Below, piece by piece: positions 52,586-61,979 of a stretch of 64,000 nt of DNA. The stretch is from the NCBI RefSeq assembly GCF_021347895.1, contig NC_067118.1:36941755-37005754 (forward strand), read 5' to 3'. Every line of letters starts with the position of its first letter. Position 1 is the first letter of the stretch. The notes under the pieces were generated by a model. The model saw only the letters and a list, made by a program, of their open reading frames with translations, did no database searches and was not told the DNA's origin. Position numbers and translations under genes: made by a program. Source of the stretch: Acanthochromis polyacanthus. Lineage: Eukaryota; Chordata; Actinopteri; Pomacentridae.

Positions 52586-53184
52586 TCTGCCTGCTCTGTA
52601 TCTTAACACATCTGACTTCAGTCATAGCTTGCCTAGTAAACAGCACAGCATTAGGGTAGGAAATGAAAAGGGTTGAACTGAGAGGCCATAGGAGACTATA
52701 AAGTGATATTATAGGTATTTCAAAGGCCCTTCAACCAAATAAAGCAGCGTTTCTACCTGCGACTGTCGTTACACAACGTTGTATAATTGTTTTATCTCCA
52801 TAAGGGAAGTTTAGGTGTTTCCTACTTAAATTGTGTGAATGCAAGTGTGATTAGCGTAAGAGGAAGCGCTAACACTGTAAAGCTTCCACATTAGTATTAT
52901 TATGTGACGATTGGTGTACGTTTGTCCTTCTGTTAATCTGTTAATCTGTCTGTGTGCAACATTACTCAAAAATGGATTTGGATGAAATCGGCAGCCTTGA
53001 ATCAGCTAGCAAAGAACAAGACTCTGTTACAATCAACATTTCCTAAGTGAGACGCTGTCCAGCTGACCACAATTTGTTGAAACATCAACTACAAATGGGC
53101 CCTAATAGTTTCTTTGTCAATAAAATGTGTACCCACAGAGAAAAATAGAAACAACAGAATGCTGTTTTCACAACTATGACACAC

Positions 53185-53482
53185 TAGGGCTGGCCCGAAT
53201 AGTGGTTTCTGGCCTCCGAATATTCGGGCCCTATTAAAGACGAATATCCGGATATTCGTTCCGCCCCATAACGTCCAACCGTGGGGGGGTTGTGGAGACG
53301 GCCCGAATATTCGGATCCGTCCGTGTGGTTCGTGCGGCGGCGCGGCACCAGCAGCGGAGATGGCCTGAATAGTCGGATCCGTTCATCTGGTCTCCCGGGT
53401 CCACATTTTGCCCTCGTTTAGTCTTTAGTTAAACTGAAGAATTCCCAAACACCGGTCTTCAGCATCTTGTCTTGTGTTTATG
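53185..53482. mobile_element. Palindrome-rich element split by the gypsy insertion (left part)
   Basis: Starts with TAGGGCTGGCCCGAATA at 53185, similar to hAT-like terminal repeats in fish. It carries two copies of the palindrome CCGAATATTCGG (53216-53227 and 53303-53314) and an 18-base palindrome CGAATATCCGGATATTCG at 53241-53258. The retrotransposon interrupts it at 53482. The right part, if retained, would be 61757 to about 61930, where GAATATTT recurs once; no matching right terminus is visible. Confidence 0.45.
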
Positions 53483-54125
53483 TGTGACCGGTTTGTTTCT
53501 GTCTCTGCGTTGTGTTATGAAAGACTCAGGCGTGCATCTTTTTGGAGGCAGTCTCCATTTATTTTCCGGCTCCTGACATGAAAATATTAACACAAAATCC
53601 TCCTGTCAGGGATCGCCACAACACATGCCCCTCTCCCACAGAGATTCATGTCAAAAGGGCCGCTAACGTTAAGTTTTTCAAACAGAAAATGACATACCTG
53701 ACATGAAAATATTAACACAAAATCCTCCTGTCAGGGATCGCCACAACACATGCCCCTACACAGATCAAATGATAACAAAGTAAGCATCATGTGACAAGTT
53801 TTAGCTTGCTAGAACAGGAATTTCACCGGACAGCAAAACCGCTTACCTCTCCCACAGAGATTCATGTCAAAAGGGGAGAAAATCGGCGCGAAAACGCCAC
53901 TTATAGAGGGCAGTGCTACATAGAATGTGGCTGTAGTAATACAAACCGAACCAAAGTTCCGCTTACTGACAAGGAGGCTCAACTAGTCAGGCATTAACTG
54001 AAACAAAAACAAACAAAAACAAATCCACAGACACAGATTTTGTGTAATTATCACAATAACTAAAGTACAATATACTGTATTCCATATACACACACATATA
54101 TTAATGTATAATTGACCCTGTTACA
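53483..54125 (-). repeat. 3' LTR of the gypsy element
   Basis: 643 bp, aligned by eye base for base with 61114-61756; the one difference seen is A versus G near 53592 / 61223. It contains a 61-bp unit twice (53572-53632 and 53697-53757) and a 29-bp unit twice (53631-53659 and 53847-53875). The 68-codon open frame at 53791-53997 exists in both LTRs but has no recognised motif. Confidence 0.97.
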
Positions 54126-54137
54126 CTCACCCCCCCA
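54126..54137 (-). other. Polypurine tract of the gypsy element
   Basis: On the minus strand GGGGGGGTGAG ends directly at the 3' LTR, the expected position of the plus-strand primer for reverse transcription. Confidence 0.8.
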
Positions 54138-54437
54138 GAATTACACAAACATCTGGGCAGCAAAACAACTGTCAATAGCACGCAGGCCATTAAGAACCAC
54201 AACCAAATACGTGAACCAGCAAGAAGAGCTTCCTATTAAAAGGATTGGAAGATGAGGGAATTGCTCGGCGCCTAGCAAGAACCCACAACACTCCATAGAC
54301 AAGGTGAGGTGCCTTATACACCACACATACACAGGCCAATGATACAGGTGAGGAAAAAAAAGGGCCTATACAGCAACATGAGACTATAATAACATAAAGA
54401 GCAGCTTATCATAACACGCCACCCTGATTCATACATT

Positions 54438-57400
54438 TCACACATGAAGAACAGGACGGGATCCTGACTGGACCCCTAGAACGGACTCAAGTTGTGCCAT
54501 AGACTCAATCAATCGGCACACTGGTCTAATGACTCTGCCAAACCGTGAAGTAAGTTGGCCGTCAATACCAGACGCTCGAGGCAGACTGGCAGGTGGTGGT
54601 TGCAGCAGGAGAGCTGGGGAAGCTGATGGGGGGTCCACAGCAGTGGCGGGGTCACCATTAATAGATGAGGTCGCTAAAACAGGGGGTGACTGACAGCCTG
54701 AACCAAGGGGCTCATCAGTGGAGGACTGCTCACGTACCCAGGAGGCAGTGCGACCAATATCCCAGTCACCAATACTCAACAGAGAACCCGTAAGGGATGG
54801 CCCAGCCGTTGCAGCTGCAGTATCTAAACCAGACACATCAGTCTCATGCCAAACAGATTCGGGGGGGTTATTGGCCATACTAGGGGCGGGCAAGGACATT
54901 GGAGCATCATCATCATCCAAAGCGTCCTCCAGTGGAAGGAAGTTGACCTGAAGCAACAGGTTTCGGTGAACTACACGTTCATTCCCTTCAGGGTCCCTGA
55001 TTCGGTAGATATGGAGGGCAGGTTTTGAGGCCACCACAGTATGCACAACAGGCAGCCACTTGTCAGAGAGCTTACGTTTCCCCTTTATGCCTTTGTTTGC
55101 CAGTAGCACCTGGTCACCGAGAGACAGAGGCTGACCTTTGACCCGTTTGTTGTACTGATTACACTGGTGTTTCTGCTCAGCTGTGCAGTTCTTCTGAGCC
55201 AATGCCATCGCACAGTGCAGGTCCTCCAAAAGAGATTTCACATAAGCGTCATAGTCACACACAGTCACATCATGGAGCACGTTCTTGAAGAGAAGGTCAA
55301 CCGGCAGCCTCGGGACTCTCCCAAACATCAAATAGAAGGGTGCAAACCCGGTGGTGTCATGTACAGTGCAATTGTATACAAAGGTCATGGTCTGGATCAT
55401 TTGCGGCCACTTCTGTTTGGAGCGAAGGGGTAGAGATCTCAACATGTTGCCCAAGGTGCGGTTAAACCTCTCCGTGCTGCCGTTTCCCATAGGGTGGTAA
55501 GGTGAGGTGTGTGACTTGTCAACTCCTGACAACTTTAGGAGCTCGGCAATCAACTCACTCTCGAAGTTCGCTCCCTGGTCGGAATGGAGGCGCTGAGGGA
55601 AGCCGTAGATGCAGAAGAAGTTGTCCCACAGCTTCTTGGCCACCCTCTTGGCGGTTTGGTCCTGACAGGGAAAAGCATGGGCCAACTTCGTAAAGTGATC
55701 AGTGATCACCAGTACATCCACAGACTTGTTGTTATTGTCCTCAGCAGACCAAAAGTCGATGCTCACGAGCTCAAGAGGGGCGGAAGTTTTAATACTCTCC
55801 AGTGGGGCCCTAGCTGAAGGCTCGGGGGTCTTGCTGAGCACACATCTGAGGCAGTGCTTCACGTGATTGCGGACATCCCTTTCCATATCATACCAGAAGA
55901 AGCGCTGGCGGGCCAAAGAGAGTGTGCGGGGCTGACCCTGATGACCAGCGTGGTCGTGAACACCAGACAACGCATCTACCTTCAGGGACTCAGGCACAAC
56001 AAACTGAAACCTCTTCTGTTTAGTCAAGGGGTCCTTTGTGACCCTATAGAGGATGCCTTCCAGAAGTGTTAACCTATCCCACTGCTTCAGGACCCTCAGA
56101 GTCGGCTGACTCTCATTGTGGCGTTCACGTCTGGAAGGTCTGCGTTTCCTGTCGACATAGTGAGCGACCCGTGAGACGACTGGGTCCTGCTGCTGGTGTG
56201 ACTGAAGCTCAGCGCGAGATAAGGAAGGCAACATGTCCTGGCCAGGGGGTGTGAAAGCGGTCAGGTGGTCAGCCATGGACGCCGCACGCTGCCTGGGAGC
56301 AGAGTCCCACTCATCCAAAGAAGAGAGGAGGGAGGAGACATCATCCTCAGACATTGAACCCTCAATGGCAGCAGAGTGAGAGGGGCCCCCTAGTGACTGT
56401 GGCTGGCATGTGAGGCGGAAGGCATCCTGCACACGCCTGTCGCTGACATCATCTGCTTGGTCTAGCAGCTCAGAGTATGGCTCGCACAGCAGCCGCTGCC
56501 TCAGAGGCTTCACAAATGGATCTCTGCTGAGGGCATCTGCCACCACATTCAGCCTGCCGGGAATGTGTTTAATCTCAAAGGCATACGGAGCCAGCTTAGA
56601 GACCCACCGCTGTTCACAGGCATCAAGTTTTGGCTTGGTCAGAATGTATGTGAGCGGATTGTTGTCGGACCAGACAGTGAACCTGTGACCCTTGAGCCAG
56701 TGGCTAAATTTATCGCAGACCGCCCATTTCAGAGCCAAGAATTCCAGTCTGTGGGCAGGATAGTTGGCTTGACTGCGACTGAGGGTTCTGCTCGCGAAGG
56801 CGATTGGTCTTGCCTTCTCCTCACCAGGAGGCACCTGCGACAGGACAGCACCCAGACCGTCAAGGGAAGCATCGGTGGAAAGAATGAATGGCCTATCAAA
56901 GTCTGGGTGTGCCAACACCACACTATTGAGGAGTGCGCTTTTCAGATCCTCAAACGCTTTCTCACAGGCGGGAGTCCAATCCTGAGGAGTCAGTTCTTGG
57001 AAGGTGCCAGCCCGTCTCCGACCAAAGGAGCCTTTGGCCTTCCTGTTCTGCCCCGCAGTCAAGGTGTAGAGAGGCTTGGCGATGGAAGAACAGCCCGGAA
57101 TGAAATGCTGATAAAACAGCACCATCCCAAGGAAGGATTTGACCCTCCGTTGAGATGGAGTGCAGCCATCCTCATTCATGAGGTCCTCCCTCCTGGAAGC
57201 CGAGATAGCCTTTACTTTCTCCTCGTCGACTGAGACACCACTACTGTCCACCACATGACCAAGAAACCTCACGGACCTGCGTAGGAAGTAGCACTTCTTC
57301 TGCGCTAACTTCAGGTTGTTGGCTCGGAGACGTGAGAAGACAGCCTCCAACCGTTTCAGGGCTTCTTCCTCGGATGGGGCAAAGACAAGTAGGTCGTCCA

Positions 57401-59105
57401 GATAACATAGGAGGCTGGAGAAGTTCAAGTCACCAAACACACTGACCATCATCCACATGAATGATGCGGGACTGTTGCATAAGCCCTGGGGGAGTCTGTT
57501 ATATTCGTACAGGCCTAAGGGTGTCGTAAAGGCCGTGTACCGCCTGTCGGACTCATGGAGCGGGATGTTGTAGAACCCCGATGTGAGGTCCATGGTGCTG
57601 AAAAAGGAGTTGCCCCCAAGGGCAGCGAGACAGTCGGCTTGGTGAGGTAGCGGGTGGGCGTCCTTGACAGTTTTGGCATTAAGCCAGCGAAAGTCAGTGC
57701 AGATCCTCAGTTCTCCTGACTTCTTCCAGACAAGGACCAGTGGCGAAGCATATTCGCTGATAGACTTACTGATGATGCCTTTCAACTCCATCTCAGACAG
57801 CACCTCTCTCAGTTTATGATAGTGTGCTGGAGGGACACGGCGAAGGGGGCGATCATCAGTAAGGTGGATTCGGTGGACAAACTCCTTTGCTTCCCCACAA
57901 TCCAGCTTGTCTTTGGAGAAGACATCCTCGTAGGTGAGCACAAGTTCAGCTAGCCGCTGCTTCCATTCATCGGACACCTCACAACCTTCAAGGTTTATGT
58001 CCGTCAACTCACAGTCCTTAAGCTGCTGAAAGGGGGTGGAGGTGGCAGCTGAGTTAGTGTTAGGGTCAGTTGACTGATCTGTCTGTGGCCTAATCACACC
58101 CTGGGAAAGAGGAAGGTCCTCCACTGCCACACAAGGAAACACATCTGCCACTTTTGCATTGCGGTGCAGCGTCACGGGTTTCATTGTTGGGTTAAGGATC
58201 TTCATCGGGACCCATCGATCCCCCCACATGGGTGTTACAACCCGTCCCACAATGATGTTTTTAGGAGCTGAACGGGAGGAGGTGGGCTCCACAATGACAG
58301 TGCTCCCAGGGGACACAGGAGCACTACTGGGCAGCTTTCCCCACACTAAATGCTCCCCCTGTGGTGCAAGAGTGACAGCCTGCCGCAGCCTGACTGTGCC
58401 AACTTTATCAGGCAGATCAGGACCAGACCAACGTGTAATGCAGCTGAGCAGCTGAAGAAACTGCTCACAATCAGGGTCTGAAGTGTCGGAGTGGATGAGC
58501 TCCCAGTACTTCTCATCAGATTTCATCTTCTGTATCACAGATCTAATGACATTGCTCCCTATGATAAGCTTGTCTTTCTGCCCTGGGACAAGAAACGTTG
58601 GCACACTGAATTTGGACCCAAAAACCTCAATTTCTCGGTCATAGATACATCTAGGTTGCGTTGTAAGGCCACCGCAGCCAACAAGAACCACCCTCTCAGG
58701 CACAGGTTGAGGACTGGGGAGAACACCAGCGGCCCTAAGCTCAGACTCTGCTTCTGCACTGAGTGTGCATGACATGCTCCCAGAATCAAGCATCCCTTTC
58801 AATGTAGACTGACCCCCAACAACTACTGGAGCATAAAACAAGTCACGAGCTGCCTTTACTCTATGTGAACCCACAACAATAATGGTTTTGTCAGCAGAAA
58901 GATTACTACAGCAGTTCACATAGATTGATTGCAAGTCATTTACATCACTGAGGGTGTCAGCAGTACCGCCCATGTTACCCCTCTCACTACACGGGCGGGC
59001 TAGTTTAAATCTGCATTGGAGGGAGAATGTGGTGGCGTGGCTGGGGAAAGGGAGGCCTGCGGGCATTGACTTCTGATGTGACCAGGACTGAAGCAGTTTA
59101 GGCAC
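54438..59105 (-). CDS. pol: Pol polyprotein of the gypsy element (PR-RT-RH-IN)
   Basis: Uninterrupted frame of 1555 codons counted from 59105 (opens at 59108 after a TAG). It has no strong start of its own and is reached by -1 frameshifting from gag at 59003-59009. Domains: aspartic protease with LDSGS (DSG at 107-109); reverse transcriptase about 405-620 with LPQGLCNSPASF and the YLDD catalytic motif (568-571); RNase H about 735-860 with STDAS (Asp744), the SDNNPLTY motif near 813 and ADALSRDP; integrase with the H1050/H1055-C1085/C1088 zinc finger and the D1117, D1176, E1212 triad (35 residues between the last two). A GPY/F-like segment follows near 1330-1390, then a Ser/Pro-rich tail of about 160 residues. 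All catalytic motifs are intact. Confidence 0.96.
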   Translation of the reverse strand: MPKLLQSWSHQKSMPAGLPFPSHATTFSLQCRFKLARPCSERGNMGGTADTLSDVNDLQSIYVNCCSNLSADKTIIVVGSHRVKAARDLFYAPVVVGGQSTLKGMLDSGSMSCTLSAEAESELRAAGVLPSPQPVPERVVLVGCGGLTTQPRCIYDREIEVFGSKFSVPTFLVPGQKDKLIIGSNVIRSVIQKMKSDEKYWELIHSDTSDPDCEQFLQLLSCITRWSGPDLPDKVGTVRLRQAVTLAPQGEHLVWGKLPSSAPVSPGSTVIVEPTSSRSAPKNIIVGRVVTPMWGDRWVPMKILNPTMKPVTLHRNAKVADVFPCVAVEDLPLSQGVIRPQTDQSTDPNTNSAATSTPFQQLKDCELTDINLEGCEVSDEWKQRLAELVLTYEDVFSKDKLDCGEAKEFVHRIHLTDDRPLRRVPPAHYHKLREVLSEMELKGIISKSISEYASPLVLVWKKSGELRICTDFRWLNAKTVKDAHPLPHQADCLAALGGNSFFSTMDLTSGFYNIPLHESDRRYTAFTTPLGLYEYNRLPQGLCNSPASFMWMMVSVFGDLNFSSLLCYLDDLLVFAPSEEEALKRLEAVFSRLRANNLKLAQKKCYFLRRSVRFLGHVVDSSGVSVDEEKVKAISASRREDLMNEDGCTPSQRRVKSFLGMVLFYQHFIPGCSSIAKPLYTLTAGQNRKAKGSFGRRRAGTFQELTPQDWTPACEKAFEDLKSALLNSVVLAHPDFDRPFILSTDASLDGLGAVLSQVPPGEEKARPIAFASRTLSRSQANYPAHRLEFLALKWAVCDKFSHWLKGHRFTVWSDNNPLTYILTKPKLDACEQRWVSKLAPYAFEIKHIPGRLNVVADALSRDPFVKPLRQRLLCEPYSELLDQADDVSDRRVQDAFRLTCQPQSLGGPSHSAAIEGSMSEDDVSSLLSSLDEWDSAPRQRAASMADHLTAFTPPGQDMLPSLSRAELQSHQQQDPVVSRVAHYVDRKRRPSRRERHNESQPTLRVLKQWDRLTLLEGILYRVTKDPLTKQKRFQFVVPESLKVDALSGVHDHAGHQGQPRTLSLARQRFFWYDMERDVRNHVKHCLRCVLSKTPEPSARAPLESIKTSAPLELVSIDFWSAEDNNNKSVDVLVITDHFTKLAHAFPCQDQTAKRVAKKLWDNFFCIYGFPQRLHSDQGANFESELIAELLKLSGVDKSHTSPYHPMGNGSTERFNRTLGNMLRSLPLRSKQKWPQMIQTMTFVYNCTVHDTTGFAPFYLMFGRVPRLPVDLLFKNVLHDVTVCDYDAYVKSLLEDLHCAMALAQKNCTAEQKHQCNQYNKRVKGQPLSLGDQVLLANKGIKGKRKLSDKWLPVVHTVVASKPALHIYRIRDPEGNERVVHRNLLLQVNFLPLEDALDDDDAPMSLPAPSMANNPPESVWHETDVSGLDTAAATAGPSLTGSLLSIGDWDIGRTASWVREQSSTDEPLGSGCQSPPVLATSSINGDPATAVDPPSASPALLLQPPPASLPRASGIDGQLTSRFGRVIRPVCRLIESMAQLESVLGVQSGSRPVLHV

Positions 59106-60511
59106 AATCTATAAAGCCTGCAGTGTGCATGAGTAGTGTGGTCCCTGGAACTACAGACCCTGCATATTGAGGTCTCAGAAGCCTGCAGGTTACGGGGTCG
59201 ACCAGTTCGATGGTGGGCGGGCTGACGATTTCCTGGCTGACGGCTGACTGGTCTCTGAGTGGTTCCAAGGGAAGCGTTGCACAAGGCCAGAACTTTGTCA
59301 AACATTGCCACAACTTGTTGAACACCAGAATCGGCAGTAGTTGAATCAACAGCAGGGTGAGCTGGGACAGAGATGGCAGAAGGAGGCAGGGACAAGGATG
59401 CAGGCTCACGTGAGTTCACTACAACACCGTCTGAGTGGGGCTGACCACAGGCCGGGGCAGAGGCCAGAAGAGGGTTAGAAGGAGGCTGCGGCTGGTGCAC
59501 TACTAAGGCGGGCTGGGCCACGCTAAGGTCAGGTGAGTGAAAAGAATCAGCTAAGGGCCTCTGACTGTAGGCCGACAAACCCACCGTGCATTGGGACTGG
59601 GCTGCTGTCTGTCTCACATTCCTCATGTGAGCATCCAGACGCTCCTGGACCTCAGCTGCAGTCCACTGCTCAGGCACCTTCAGCTGGAATGACATGGCGA
59701 GTCTGGGGTCAGGACAATGATTAATAAACATCGAGACCACCTCAGCACTGGGGTCCTCCACAGATTTACCCCGCCTCCGAAGACACTCATCGGCAGCATC
59801 AATGGACTTGTTAAGGCGAATCCAGTAGTCCATAGCACTCTCACCAACACAGGGGACGGTGCTGTAGAAATCTTTCATAGGTAAGTTAGAGAATGACAGC
59901 TCACTGAAGTTACCTTTCAGTATGTCAAACACAGCTGTGGGCGGGTCAGCTATACTCAGTTCAGGACGGCTGCGGAGCGAAACCTTCACCACGTCCCTAG
60001 CTTTGCCAGTTAGTCTCGACATTATCAGGTCAAGCATTTCAGCAGGACTGTCACACTTTATCCTATTTAAGTAACATCTCATCATGTCCTCCCATTCATG
60101 AACAGAGAACGCATCAGCATGATCACCCCTGAAATAAGGTGGAGGTCTGGTGTCTGATTGCACAACAACCTTCAAATGTGACAAACCAGCCTCGCTGGAT
60201 GGCTGACAGGTGGTGGGAGACTGAGGCTGAGCGGTACTAGGCTGGCGCATAGTGTTAATGCTGGCTGAAATGTTTTCTCCAATCTGTTTAGCCAGATTTG
60301 CAATCATGTCCCCATAAAAATCAGCAGGCATGACTTGTGTGGGCATGGGATCTGCATGGGAAATAGGGGTGGAACTAGCAGTGGGAGTCAAAGGTGGGTT
60401 AACTGTCTGATCAGCTATGTATGAGGGAACACCGGGGGACAACGACCAACCCCTACCAGCAACCTGCCGGCCCCTCCCCACACCAAAAGTGACATTCACA
60501 TGTCCATCCAT
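59000..60511 (-). CDS. gag: Gag of the gypsy element
   Basis: 503 aa from the ATG at 60511; the frame is open eight codons further up, from a GTG at 60535. The start codon ATG GAC GGA is the first Met. The middle holds the capsid-like region (for example MDYWIRLNKSIDAADECL and AVFDILKGNFSEL), then a long Ser/Pro/Gln-rich linker. The C-terminus has a Cys/His-rich CRVCSSRDHTTHAHC followed by a canonical CCHC zinc knuckle CLNCFSPGHIRSQC (about 470-483) for RNA binding. It ends at TAG 59002-59000, overlapping the pol frame by about 105 bases in the -1 register. Confidence 0.93.
   Translation of the reverse strand: MDGHVNVTFGVGRGRQVAGRGWSLSPGVPSYIADQTVNPPLTPTASSTPISHADPMPTQVMPADFYGDMIANLAKQIGENISASINTMRQPSTAQPQSPTTCQPSSEAGLSHLKVVVQSDTRPPPYFRGDHADAFSVHEWEDMMRCYLNRIKCDSPAEMLDLIMSRLTGKARDVVKVSLRSRPELSIADPPTAVFDILKGNFSELSFSNLPMKDFYSTVPCVGESAMDYWIRLNKSIDAADECLRRRGKSVEDPSAEVVSMFINHCPDPRLAMSFQLKVPEQWTAAEVQERLDAHMRNVRQTAAQSQCTVGLSAYSQRPLADSFHSPDLSVAQPALVVHQPQPPSNPLLASAPACGQPHSDGVVVNSREPASLSLPPSAISVPAHPAVDSTTADSGVQQVVAMFDKVLALCNASLGTTQRPVSRQPGNRQPAHHRTGRPRNLQASETSICRVCSSRDHTTHAHCRLYRLCLNCFSPGHIRSQCPQASLSPATPPHSPSNADLN
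59003..59009 (-). promoter_or_regulatory. -1 ribosomal frameshift site between gag and pol
   Basis: On the minus strand the last gag codons read GAT TTA AAC TAG, so the heptamer T TTA AAC (UUUAAAC in RNA) sits in the X XXY YYZ register immediately before the gag stop (59002-59000). Slipping back one base continues into the pol frame as TTT AAA CTA. A 10-bp stem (58989-58998 with 58966-58975, one G-U pair) begins four bases after the stop-codon region of the heptamer. A 5-bp loop-to-downstream pairing (58979-58983 with 58950-58954) could make it an H-type pseudoknot. Confidence 0.85.
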
Positions 60512-60535
60512 AACATGAACCTCAAAAATATCCAC

Positions 60536-61099
60536 CCCAAAGAGCTATACCAATACAGTAATATAAGTGCAATACCAGCAAAAAAAACAAACATATATAT
60601 ATATATATATAAACCTATATTCTTGTACCTAAATGTTCTCTCAAATATTTGACTAAAACAGATGATGAGAACAACAAACCCACTGTCAAAACAAGGTTTC
60701 TGCCCCAGTTATAACAGATACTTGTCCTTCACAGTTTTTTTTTCTTTTTTCTTGTGTCCTTTCACACTACAATGATCAAACTATTCCTTCAATTCACTGG
60801 CTGGTCACAGCAGTATCGCCAGCATAAACTAACATGACAAAAAAACGGCGGGAGAAAGAAACGAAGATAAAAAAATAATAATAAAGAGAAAAAAACACAC
60901 ACACACACTCCTAAACAGGTGGCGAGTGTCCGTTTTACGACCCTTGAATCGGTCAGCAAACCTCTCACACCCGCAGAAGCGAGCGCAGACTCCGACGCCG
61001 CGGAGCAGCAGACAGGACGGAGGAGTAGCCGACAGGAGCCCGGTGAGAGCAGCCGAACCCCGGGGACCAGACGAGCGCTGATCGGAGATGCGACGGGTC
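60536..61099 (-). other. Untranslated leader of the gypsy element
   Basis: Between the primer-binding site and gag. Contains a (TA)n run (about 60594-60610) and A-rich stretches; the packaging signal presumably lies here. No coding sequence is recognised. Confidence 0.6.
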
Positions 61100-61111
61100 G
61101 TCACGGCACCA
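61100..61111 (-). other. Primer-binding site, tRNA-His-like
   Basis: Two bases inside the 5' LTR the minus strand reads TGGTGCCGTGAC, complementary over 12 bases to the 3' end of vertebrate tRNA-His (GTCACGGCACCA). Complementarity stops after that. Confidence 0.7.
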
Positions 61112-61113
61112 AG

Positions 61114-61756
61114 TGTGACCGGTTTGTTTCTGTCTCTGCGTTGTGTTATGAAAGACTCAGGCGTGCATCTTTTTGGAGGCAGTCTCCATTTATTTTCCGG
61201 CTCCTGACATGAAAATATTAACGCAAAATCCTCCTGTCAGGGATCGCCACAACACATGCCCCTCTCCCACAGAGATTCATGTCAAAAGGGCCGCTAACGT
61301 TAAGTTTTTCAAACAGAAAATGACATACCTGACATGAAAATATTAACACAAAATCCTCCTGTCAGGGATCGCCACAACACATGCCCCTACACAGATCAAA
61401 TGATAACAAAGTAAGCATCATGTGACAAGTTTTAGCTTGCTAGAACAGGAATTTCACCGGACAGCAAAACCGCTTACCTCTCCCACAGAGATTCATGTCA
61501 AAAGGGGAGAAAATCGGCGCGAAAACGCCACTTATAGAGGGCAGTGCTACATAGAATGTGGCTGTAGTAATACAAACCGAACCAAAGTTCCGCTTACTGA
61601 CAAGGAGGCTCAACTAGTCAGGCATTAACTGAAACAAAAACAAACAAAAACAAATCCACAGACACAGATTTTGTGTAATTATCACAATAACTAAAGTACA
61701 ATATACTGTATTCCATATACACACACATATATTAATGTATAATTGACCCTGTTACA
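61114..61756 (-). repeat. 5' LTR of the gypsy element
   Basis: 643 bp, the partner of 53483-54125. Promoter function for the element's minus-strand transcript is expected here; AT-rich TATA-like stretches occur at about 61700-61740. Confidence 0.97.
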
Positions 61757-61760
61757 TATG

Positions 61761-61977
61761 CAACGAAGTGAAGCGTGACTTCAGAGTCGGCAGCCACCCG
61801 GCCATTCGGGTGGTGTTTACAAACACGAATGGAGGAGCTGAAATGAGCCGAAGAACACGGCGGAATGAGCCAAAATGGGTCGAAGGTGCAGGGAAGACAC
61901 GAGCTCCGAATATTTTAGTCTGGGGGGAGGAGGGGGTGATCACATCGACATATGTGTATATGTTATAGACATATGTG
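61761..61977. other. Flank between gypsy element and MITE
   Basis: Probably the right part of the element that the gypsy copy split (see 53185-53482). Ends in an imperfect palindrome of ATATGTGTA units at about 61950-61979. No gene. Confidence 0.35.
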
Positions 61978-61979
61978 TA

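Larger units (their letters stand above)
53483..61756 (-). mobile_element. Complete Ty3/gypsy LTR retrotransposon, 8274 bp
   Basis: Bounded by 643-bp LTRs starting TG and ending CA, with TATG duplicated outside both ends (53479-53482 and 61757-61760). Internal order on the minus strand is primer-binding site, leader, gag, pol (protease, reverse transcriptase, RNase H, integrase), polypurine tract. RNase H before integrase puts it in Ty3/gypsy, not Ty1/copia. No envelope gene: only about 310 bases separate pol from the 3' LTR. Near-identical LTRs and open frames indicate a recent insertion. No chromodomain is visible after the integrase. Confidence 0.97.

Noticed and set aside
53791..53997. 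68-codon frame present identically at 53791-53997 and 61422-61628
   Set aside because: It lies inside both LTRs, so identity reflects LTR identity; no motif or codon signal suggests a protein.
54126..54437. Envelope gene between pol and the 3' LTR
   Set aside because: Only about 310 bases are available and no signal peptide or membrane segment is present; the element is not an env-bearing errantivirus type.
56565..57233. 222-codon plus-strand frame
   Set aside because: It is the antisense shadow of the gypsy pol reverse transcriptase and RNase H region.
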